From Typhlomys cinereus (taxonomy: Eukaryota > Chordata > Mammalia > Rodentia > Platacanthomyidae), in assembly GCA_023101885.1 (NCBI GenBank), contig JALPQD010000631.1:124001-188000 (forward strand): 64,000 bases of DNA, given 5' to 3'. The position numbers and the translations under genes were made by a program. The notes under the pieces are model-generated. The model searched no databases. It had not been told where the DNA came from and was given only the letters and a program-made list of their open reading frames with translations. Of the stretch, positions 55,901 through 64,000 are shown piece by piece (the first letter of the stretch is position 1; each line of letters opens with the position of its first letter).

Positions 55901-57466
55901 TTTAAAGCCATCAAGTTACATACATAGTGATAAGGAGGCTAGTCACAGACACATTTAAAAAAAAATCAACGGTATATTATGAGGTTGCTTCTCCAACTTA
56001 GTGGATAAATATTACAAAAATACAAAAGTAGCTGGTTACAGCTAAGCTATCAAATAGAATTTGTTTCTGGCAATTTACCTTAAGTATATTACCTTTCTAT
56101 AGATAAGGAACTTTAACAATAAAAAAAAAAACTTGATGTTACCAAGTTACTAATGAATTTATCTCAGAAATCCAAATTACATGCAGACAGAAAACTAGTT
56201 ACAAAAGCCTAACACATTACTCTATACTGAAACTGCAATGTTTTAAATATTTCCAATCATGCAACAGTAGTAAGGATCAGAGTAACTTTTGTAAATGAAT
56301 TGACAGGAGCTCAGCAAAGACGAGTTAATATTTTACACAACCCAAATCACAGTTGCATAATACATCTGAATCCCCAAGTTCATCGATACATTACAAGGCT
56401 GAAATTCACATTATTCCCCTTCAAACACTCCCCAGTCTGCTCCCAATCAATTACCTTACCTAGAAGCTTTTCCACTCAACCTTTTGAATCAGATTTGATG
56501 GGTAAATATGTAATCTACAGAATATTCTTCATTATTATTTCAGAACAGACACAGTATGGCCATATGCTCAATCTTCAATCACATTTCTTTCAAAAGGCAT
56601 CTGAACTTGTTGCAACTGTTTAGGAAAATTCAAGCCTAAGAAATCAAAAAAAACTAGAGTCAAGACTCTGAACTAGGTAATTCTATAAACTACAGTTACA
56701 CTAATCTGTCCACATCTGTAAAAGGATTTCCTATTTGAGAAAAGTTACTCAATGGGTCTCTGAAAGGAAAGCTGTGTCATTACTACTTTCTAATGTAAAA
56801 TGGTTAGATGACCCCAAATATCCAATTCATCAACAGGCTTTCGGCTAAGCTGTTTTTTGTCTGTTTTTTGCTTTTTCAAGAAACAACCCAGCTCAAAGCC
56901 TCAGTAGTTGTCATGTAAATAAAATTTTAGAAGATCATAAAATGTACACAGACTTTCTCTTGTTATGATAGAGCCAAAACAAAGCTGTCCTAGTAAAGCA
57001 GTACAAAGTGGGAAGAATTTCTGTTAAAATCCTCAATCAAAATTACTGGACAGATAAAGAATACTTTCTCAAAATATTCATATGGTATTACCATAAGGAA
57101 CTCATGCCAGATAAAAGTTTAGGTCACTGGTTGGGTTGAAACAAATTTTAGAATTCTTTTTAAAAGAAATAAATGTATTTCATAATAGAGGTACAGCAGC
57201 ATCTAAAACAATTTAGTTCATTTATCACTAAATAAAAACTTCCTTAACCATTAACAATAATACACAGTAAAATTTTCTCAGATTTTTTTAAATGCTTGAT
57301 TTAACACATCAGGTAAATGATTACTTTTCCGTTGAGATGCATTCATGTAAATTAAATAAACTGCACTGAGGTCAGTCAGTGTTACACCTGGAATTTGTGA
57401 CCCCTACCAGAAGTACCAGCTGCTAATAATGCTTATATTAGATACAAAGCTTAACTAGATGCTAAA
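52970..57466 (-). other. TMEM33: Probable TMEM33 3'UTR (extent uncertain)
   Basis: Downstream of the stop the minus strand is AT-rich and unusually poor in repeats for this locus. One SINE (54622-54888) and a degenerate fragment are all I recognise. Candidate poly(A) signals AATAAA read on the minus strand near 54604-54609, 53496-53501 and 52973-52979. The lowest one is taken as the probable end because I recall human TMEM33 mRNA having a multi-kb 3'UTR. No RNA evidence is available; the gene may end at any of the signals. Confidence 0.35.
54622..54888 (-). mobile_element. B2-like SINE in probable 3'UTR
   Basis: Reverse copy with (GT)n, gagggcactgtgtgtccttg, and at the right aaggcagaatcttaacaact then ctccagcctcc. 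Confidence 0.75.
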
Positions 57467-57596
57467 CTACGCAACTGTTGGTGCGAGTCTGCTTATAAAG
57501 GCAATGCTCTGGAGACAAAGTCTTCTCACGAACAGTGGGCAGGCTGGTTTCATTATTATGTGTTCAACGACAATCCTCAGTTCATTAAACAAGTTC
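57467..57596 (-). CDS. TMEM33: TMEM33 last coding exon with stop
   Basis: After the acceptor CTTGCAG it encodes NLFNELRIVVEHIIMKPACP, LFVRRLCLQSIAFISRLAPT and VA, then TAG at 57469-57467. The basic, amphipathic C-terminus is conserved. Confidence 0.96.
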
Positions 57597-60500
57597 CTGC
57601 AAGACAAAATAGTTTTCTTTCAAAAACACAAAGTACAAAGCTAATAAATGCTGACCAGTCAGGAATTTAAAGGTGTAAAAGATTAGCCGAGAATACGTTT
57701 AGGACACATAACATGAACACCTCATAGTTCCAGCCCTTAGGAATCTGATGCAGGACTCAAATCAAGCCCAGGATTTCAAGACCAGTCTGGACAACCCAGA
57801 AATACCCTCATCTCAAAACAGACAGACAAGGAATTTCTAAAAATTAACACCATTTGTCTTTTTTGAGTGGAAATTTTTTTTTAACTTTTATTTGAAACAA
57901 CACGTATACAGTACACAACCACTAAATGTGCACTGAGAACTTCCTCTCTTCTTGTCCTCACTCTTCCTTTAACAGATACCTCACCTTCACCTTTCAACCT
58001 GACCTGTATTTAGAAGAGCTACATAGTAAGGTGCATGTTCAGGATGTAAACTCCATACCAAGTTTTCAATCTCTAGTAAAAACAATCTTTAGAAAACAAT
58101 TTCTTTACTTACACTAACCTTCCTGTTCTGAAGCTTATGTAAGTGGGATTAACTCAGGATTATCTAAAGAGGCTAAAAGCCTGGATTTGATAAGCCCACT
58201 GTCAATTCCCTCCTACACATTAAAGGTTTAACATTAACTTCCACTATCTCAGTAATTACAGAGATTTGTGTGTGTGTATGTGTGCAAGAGGGCACCTGAT
58301 TGTGTGTGCCCATGGAAGCCCAATCTAGATTGCTCTAAACACCATGTTGCTTTGCTCTGGGGTTTCCCAGCCTCTGCCTCCAAGGGCTGGCACTGCAGGC
58401 AGTTGCTATATCCACCTGGCATTTTTATGTGAGATCGGGGGATCGGAACCCAGGTCATTTTATTTGCCAAGCAAAGGCATTAACCCTTGAGACATCTCCC
58501 CAGCCCACAACTATAGAATTTGAACAAATCCTTTGTGTCTAAAACAGCAACATCAATGAAAGCAATTCTATCGAAGACACTCCCTTCCAGTCCTGTTTAG
58601 ACCCATTATCTACACTATTCTTTTTTTTTTTTAATTCAATTGTGCATGTGTGCGTATGTATGTGTGCGTGCGCGTGTGTCTGTGTGTGTGTAGAACCACG
58701 GATGAATTCGGGAACCACTATGGACGCCTCCACTTCCTCCGCCCCGGGATTCACAGGCTCCACCCCACCAGGACCGGAAATGCAGGCCGCCCCCGCTTCC
58801 GCCTGGCGTCTATAGGTGGGATTTGGGATCCTAACTCAGGACCTTCCGCCTGCAAGGCAGAGGCTTAACCCCTGAGCCACCTCTCCAGCCCCCATTATCT
58901 ACACTATTCTGAGCAACAGATTCCCCAAGCTTTGGAGTCTTGACTCCCCTTTACAGGCTGGGTTAGTGAGGATGTAGCTGAACAGAAAATCCTTGATTTA
59001 CAGGTTATGAAAATTTACTAAGTAAAAAAATGCAAACATAACTAAGCAAAACTACTTAGTGGGCAATACAACCCAATCACAGAAGTCATGGTAGGAAATA
59101 AAGCATGAAGCCAGATCAAGATGAGATTGTATAGGGCTTTAGTTACAGTAAAACTATATCCCACAAACAAAAGGTAAGGTTAGTCTGAAAGCCAATTCCT
59201 GTACATATATGAAAAATCCTGTTAGTACAAGTCATTTGTCCCTAACAAAAGTATTACAGCACTATGGACTATCTAAGTGGCCACAAAAAACCTAACAATG
59301 GCACATACTTGGTATCGACAGAATGGAAAATTGCAAGTAATAAACAACATTTAAAAAAACAACAACAAATATTTGTCTAAGGATTAAGGATGATTTATAT
59401 ATTTTCCTTATAGCAGTCATAATTTTCACACTAAGGCAAATTCAACTCATTATTAAACATAGTAAAAGAAATTACATAATATGAACAATCCACACAGTTC
59501 CTTTAAATAAACATACCATCTCACAGAGATGTTCTTGTCGTAAATTAGAAATATGTTTTCATAATAACGTTTAAATGAGGCAACAGAGAACAGATTCAAA
59601 ACGTTATTTACAAGCTGAAAAATTTCACTAGCTCCTTTGTCCCTTCAGATTAAAGTTTATCCAAAGCCTTATACAATCTCATCTTGACCTGGCTTCCTGC
59701 TTTATTTCCTACCATGACTTCTGTGATTGGGTTGTATTGCCCACGAAGTAGTTTTGCTTAGTTATGTTTGCATTTTTTTACTTAGTAAATTTTCATAACC
59801 TGTAAATCAAGGTTTTTCTGTTAAGCTACGTCCTCACTAACCCAGCCTACACACAAATTTAGAAAGACACTTCTCAGCAGGAAAGAAGGCTCAGGGGTTA
59901 AGACTTTGCTTCACAAGCAGAGGGTCCTGAGTTCTGATCCCAGGTCCTACGGAAAAATGCTAGGCTGAACCAGAAGTAGCCTGCACTTCCAATCCTGGGA
60001 AATCCCAGAGCAAAGCAAAAAGGAGGTAGAAGCAATCAGGATTATTTGCAAAGTCACCTTGGTTCTACACAGGGACACACAGTGCCCTCTGACATTTCTT
60101 TCTTCTAAATAAAGGCTCATATATTTGAATCCTTAGCTGGTATTAACATTTGAGAAGGTTATGGCACCTTTAAGAGGTGCAGCCTTATTGAAGGAAAGGA
60201 CATGTGTGTGGGGGTTATGAGGTAGGAGTTAAAAGTTTGATAGCTCAGGTCAGTTTCCTTTTGCTTTCTTGTTTTCTGTCTTCCTGATGGATATGTGTCG
60301 ACTTTAACTGCCTCCTAATGTTACCATAAATAAACTAGATATCCTCTGGAACTGTAACCCAAATAAATATCTCTTTCAACAAGCTGAATTGTGTGTGAGG
60401 ACTCTCTCATAGCAAAAGGTAAAGTAACTGCAATAAAACTACTAAATAAAAATTTCTAAGAGTTATAAATGCTACATTCTGACAATATACTAAACAACAC

Positions 60501-63500
60501 ACACAAACTAATCATTGGCTTACCGACAATATGGATTTCTTCTAGAGGAATACCGAAGAGTAAGAAATCTATAGTATATAAAAGGCTGAAGCAAACTTCC
60601 TTGTCCACTAAAATAAAACAAATAAAAATGTGATAAATTTCATTTATTCAATCCTAAGACATACTAATGAGGTAAGATATCAGGAGATGTATCAAGACCA
60701 ACACAGACACCCATGGACAGAAAAGGGAACCTAGAAGGAACCCACGCACCTGTAAGCAACTAACTGTGGATGGAGGAGCCAAAAACACAAATCAATACCC
60801 AGTGCTGGGAAAATTTAGTATTTATATGTAAAGAATATTCAATCTCTATCATTTACTTTTTAAAATCAGCTCTAAATGGTCAAAAAGTCCTAAACTACTA
60901 CGAAACTACTAGAAAAAAATGCCATGTTATTTCTGCCTTAAATGGACTATACCCTCTCTGGAACTGTAACCCGAATAAGTATCTCTTTCTCTCCCAAGCT
61001 AGGTTGTGTGTGATTACTATCTGTACAAAACAAGTATGCAGACTTTTTTCAAACAGGTTCTTGCTATGCAGCCCAAGCTGGCCTTAACTTGCCATTTCCT
61101 GTCTTAGCCTCCCCAGTGCAAGACTACAGGCCTGGGCCACCATGCCCAGCAAACACACACACATTTTGACAGTCTACTAAACACAAATGCACTTAGCTTC
61201 TATGCACCAAATCAATTCATTTTGGTAAGGAAACTATTGGTACATAAATATATGTGTATCAAGAAGGCATTTGTGCCCATCAACATTTGGAAAGGAAAAA
61301 ATTGGGCACAAATGTCCATCATTTTAATAAGAAGATGAAGGACACTAATCTGACAGAATATGATATAACCATCAAATAACAAAAAATAGGCTAGTGAGAT
61401 GGCTCCGTGAATAAGGCCCCTGCTTATAAGCTTGGAAACCTGAGTTCCAAGCCCGTATAGTGCAGGGAGAATTAACTTCTGACCTCCACCCTACACCACG
61501 GCGTGCATGCATGTTCTCTTCTTCCTCTCTCCAAACATTAAAATATGTACATGAGAAACAATAATAGCACATACCAACACGAATAAATCACAAAAATATG
61601 TGAGTGCAAAAAAGCTAAGTGCGGAGAGCTAATAGTAACAGCACCTATAGTGTGAACCGGAAACAACACACATAGCTTCATACCCACAGTGTGCCAGCTA
61701 CAGATTTGTTAAGTATTCTTAAAGGACTACATACAAGCATACATGTAAAATTCCAACCTCTGGAACAGAGAAGACCACAACTAAGATTCATAATGAAGTG
61801 ATATGTTAGCACTAAGCTGCATTCGGTCCATAGCCAAAAGGTAACACAGCTATGAATGCAGTCCAAGAAAAACTCATGAACTTACTTAAAAATATTATGA
61901 AATATCTTTTGTAACTTGACTGTGAACTCTGTAGATGACCATGTGATCCCAAGGTGTCAAGAGATTAGATATCCTTGTTAATTTATCTAAAATGTCCTCC
62001 TATTCCTTAAAAATCCAGAATTTGAAAAAGCACTCATCCAGACAGATATGCACATTGTTAAAGACTACCAACGATGAGACCTTACTATTTGATGTTCTTA
62101 CTTTGAACAAGAACATTATTAGTCATACATTATATCCATACATAGGACACTAGCAAAGTAAGGAGGCAACTGAAGGTGACTGTTAGTATAACACTGAAAT
62201 TATGAAAACTTTTCTATCATATTAAGGGGAAAAAAGAATGGACTGAACTAGATTTCAAGACTCTTTCAAAGGTAGCAATTTTGAAATTAATTTTCAGATT
62301 AAAATTAATTTTTAATTGTTAAAATTTAATTGACAAAGAGTCTAAGTAAGACAAATTCCTAGTTTTACTATGTCTCTATGTTTCTTTTAAAGTGACTACA
62401 ATGAACTAACACTACATGTCAGTGGTATTTACTCTGATTCAAGCAAGATAAAATTTGAGTTAATATCTTCATTGTGTTCATTTAATCATCAGTCTTTTAA
62501 AACAAATGTATTTTCATTCTTACCTAAAAAGCATAAAAACTGTAGCAGGCATCAAGAAAATTTCATTACAAGCAATGAATTTCAGAATATTTTGTTGATT
62601 AGCACTTAATTTATCCAAGACAGATCTCAATAGAGGTAAACTATTTGACCCCTTTGCCTAAAACAAAAGAAAACAAATGTTACAGACGAAGTATCTTTGA
62701 CAACTACAGTCACCTCTCAGGTATCAAAACACTATTTTAAATAGCACTGTATTTGCATATAATCTGCACATACTCTCTCTCATATTTTAATCATCTCTAC
62801 ATGGCTTATCAATGCTAATACAATGAATTCTGTGCAGTTTGTGCTCTATTGTTTAGGGAACATCAAGAAGAAAAGCTTGCCTATGTTCAGCACAGGCATG
62901 ATATTTTTTGGCAAACAGTTTTGACTTGTGGTTAGTCAAATCTGAAGCTATGGAACTGACAGATACTACAAAGGCCTGGCTTTCTTTAGATGAGCAGCAT
63001 CTAAAGGATATCCAACATATCCAACAGGTATTACATCCAAAAGCTAATTATTTCAAAGTGACCATAAAAGTATATAAATTAAAATCAAATTTATTGAGTG
63101 TACTTTTCTGCTTTCCTGTAGATAATCAAAAGCACACTAGTAAAAGGATTTTTTCATTTGTTACTTTACATAAGAAAGTTCAAATTATTTCACTAAAAAT
63201 GATTATTTCTCCCCAATTGTAAGAAAAATCTGACTACTTTCCACTGGCTAAAATATATGTTATTCCTTAGCCCACACACAATAGAATTATGGAATCCTAA
63301 TTGCTGCTGGGACTAAAGAAACAAAGGAATAAAGAAAAAGGCCAGCAATAGGGGCCACAAACTTGATATTTAATTCAAATTTAAAAGTATATGTGTCAAA
63401 TCTGTCTGGCACACTTGTTTAATGTTTCAACCCAGAGAAATAAAATAAAAATTGGGAAGGCAGCTCTTAATGCTACAAAAGATATTCAGTTTATTAGAAT

Positions 63501-63828
63501 GACATATTGACAGAGCAAGAGAAATCTGCTAATTCATGGAAACTGGAGGGCAATTTTAAGCACATAAAATATATGTCTATAAAACTTATTACTTTTCAAT
63601 ACTTTAACAATACATGCTTCAAACTCAAAACTTTCAAATCATTAATTTGTGACATTTGTAAGGAACAACAGGGATTTTCAGAAACAAATGTCCTGAAACT
63701 AAAGTAACACCAAGTCAAAACACATGTAGTCACAAAGTCAAACAATGTAGCTTTACTTACGTCTAGGACCTTTTTTGTGTATGTAGCAGCATGAAGCAAA
63801 GAGAATAACAAAACTGGAAAAATACTCA
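57467..63828 (-). CDS. TMEM33: TMEM33 gene, last four coding exons, 5' part outside window
   Basis: Minus-strand coding exons 63761-63828, 62524-62657, 60524-60607 and 57467-57596 join in frame to give the C-terminal 137 residues plus stop of TMEM33 (human is about 247 residues). The match to the remembered human protein is almost exact over SIFPVLLFSLLHAATYTKKV, LDKLSANQQNILKFIACNEI, LLQPFIYYRFLTLRYSSRRN and RIVVEHIIMKPACPLFVRRL. The last residue reads Ala here, where I recall Pro in human. Known: TMEM33 is a multi-pass ER/nuclear-envelope protein of the Pom33/Per33 family that binds reticulons and modulates the PERK stress branch. The upstream exons lie beyond 64000. It is followed on the same strand by SLC30A9, as in human. 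Confidence 0.96.
57708..57835 (+). mobile_element. B1-like SINE
   Basis: tagttccagcccttaggaat, gatttcaagaccagtctgga, ccctcatctcaaaaca. Confidence 0.6.
58260..58508 (-). mobile_element. B2-like SINE, older copy
   Basis: Reverse copy: gagggcacctgattgtgtgt, ctgcctccaagggctggcac, right end gacatctccccagccca. Confidence 0.7.
58622..58890 (-). mobile_element. B2-like SINE, young copy
   Basis: A reverse copy with T-rich end at left and ccagcccc at right. It is flanked by a 20 bp duplication cccattatctacactattct (58602-58621 and 58891-58910). It lies 64 bp from the left inverted-repeat arm in TMEM33's last intron. Confidence 0.9.
58955..59140 (+). repeat. Inverted repeat, left arm (186 bp)
   Basis: Read on the plus strand, this segment matches the reverse complement of 59663-59848 over 186 bp. 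There are seven mismatches and no gaps (about 96% identity). It lies in the last TMEM33 intron. The underlying sequence may be an old mammalian repeat, but the arm-to-arm identity indicates a much more recent inverted duplication. Confidence 0.93.
59663..59848 (-). repeat. Inverted repeat, right arm (186 bp)
   Basis: Reverse-complement partner of 58955-59140, separated from it by a 522 bp spacer (59141-59662) in which I recognise nothing. Transcription of TMEM33 pre-mRNA through both arms would give a long, almost perfect stem. Confidence 0.93.
59876..60112 (+). mobile_element. B2-like SINE
   Basis: Starts cagcaggaaagaaggctcag, then gagggtcctgagttctgatc; body to cagtgccctctgacattt. Opposite orientation to 58622-58890 in the same intron. 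Confidence 0.7.
60120..60440 (+). mobile_element. hAT-like element, degenerate copy 5
   Basis: The ends resemble the same family (ggttatggcacctttaagag at left; gaggactctctcatagcaaa then gtaactgc at right), but the middle has diverged. A related short piece, ctctggaactgtaacccgaa, recurs at about 60957-61020. In a TMEM33 intron. Confidence 0.5.
60524..60607 (-). CDS. TMEM33: TMEM33 internal exon
   Basis: An 84 bp exon encoding GQGSLLQPFIYYRFLTLRYS then SRRNPYC. Acceptor ATTTTAG, donor GTAAGC. The outgoing CG plus G gives Arg. Confidence 0.96.
61046..61152 (-). mobile_element. B1 SINE
   Basis: aggttcttgctatgcagccc, gtcttagcctccccagtgca, cctgggccaccatgccc. Well preserved reverse B1. Confidence 0.8.
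61388..61560 (+). mobile_element. B3-like SINE
   Basis: ggctagtgagatggctccgt, ggaaacctgagttccaagcc, cttctgacctccaccctaca. Confidence 0.7.
62524..62657 (-). CDS. TMEM33: TMEM33 internal exon
   Basis: It encodes AKGSNSLPLLRSVLDKLSAN, then QQNILKFIACNEIFLMPATV and FMLF. Acceptor TGTTTTAG, donor GTAAG. AG at the end joins T of the next exon to give Ser. Confidence 0.96.
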
Positions 63829-64000
63829 CTGAAGAGAACAATTAAGGAAACATTCAAAATTCATCAAGCACTGTGCAAAGAAGCTACTATGTCCAAACAC
63901 ACAAGCCTGAAGTCACACCAGGAAAGGGATTTAGTGGACTGCATTTCTTTCACTGACAAATTGTAAATCAAATGAAGTTTTACCATTTTCTAAAATTTAC
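62658..64000 (-). other. TMEM33: TMEM33 introns flanking the exon at 63761-63828
   Basis: 62658-63760 and 63829-64000 are AT-rich intron. I recognise no repeat, RNA gene or further coding exon in either. Confidence 0.6.
63761..63828 (-). CDS. TMEM33: TMEM33 internal exon
   Basis: The first two bases TG complete a Met codon, then SIFPVLLFSLLHAATYTKKV and LD. Acceptor CTCTTCAG, donor GTAAGT. It encodes a hydrophobic membrane segment; leaves in phase 0. Confidence 0.95.

Larger units (their letters stand above)
60608..62523 (-). other. TMEM33: TMEM33 intron
   Basis: It contains a hAT-like scrap (60957-61020), a B1 (61046-61152) and a B3-like SINE (61388-61560). Nothing recognised from 61570 to the exon. 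Confidence 0.6.

Overview
The window is vertebrate nuclear DNA from a rodent. It is AT-rich, has one CpG island, its exons carry GT/AG splice sites, and it is full of rodent-type retroposons: 7SL-derived B1 elements, fused B4-like elements, and many copies of a ~270 bp tRNA-derived SINE of the B2/DIP type. Lineage-specific L1 3' ends and an LTR are also present. The exact species cannot be read from the sequence. The SINE consensus is not the standard mouse or rat B2, so a jerboa-like or other non-Mus rodent is plausible (inference). The window opens with an EcoRI site, which suggests the end of a cloned insert.

Two protein-coding genes are visible, both on the minus strand and both cut by the window. 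SLC30A9 (ZnT9, a mitochondrial zinc transporter) has its first 15 coding exons between 41488 and 760. They run from the start codon in a CpG island at about 41.5 kb to the middle of the cation-efflux domain. The last ~100 residues lie to the left, outside the window. TMEM33 (an ER membrane protein) is represented by its last four coding exons (63828-57467), which encode the C-terminal 137 residues including the stop. Its 3'UTR probably extends several kb further left. The order TMEM33 then SLC30A9, same strand, matches my recollection of human 4p13. All 19 exons were joined by hand; reading phases agree at every junction that can be tested.

Layout. 1-760: SINE fragments in a SLC30A9 intron. 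760-41488: SLC30A9, with introns loaded with B1, B2-like, B4-like, L1 and hAT-like elements, a solo LTR (21188-21867) and microsatellites. 41140-41930: CpG-island promoter with ETS/CRE-like sites. 41930-~52970: intergenic, mostly transposon remnants. ~52970-57466: probable TMEM33 3'UTR, poor in repeats. 57467-63828: TMEM33 exons and introns. The last intron holds a striking inverted repeat with two 186 bp arms.

No CRISPR array, operon, prokaryotic system or convincing non-coding RNA gene was seen. The less ordinary signals are the TMEM33 intronic inverted repeat, a SINE abutting the splice donor of SLC30A9 exon 4, an upstream ATG frame overlapping the SLC30A9 start, a nested transposon with visible target duplications, and the multi-copy ~350 bp hAT-like family.
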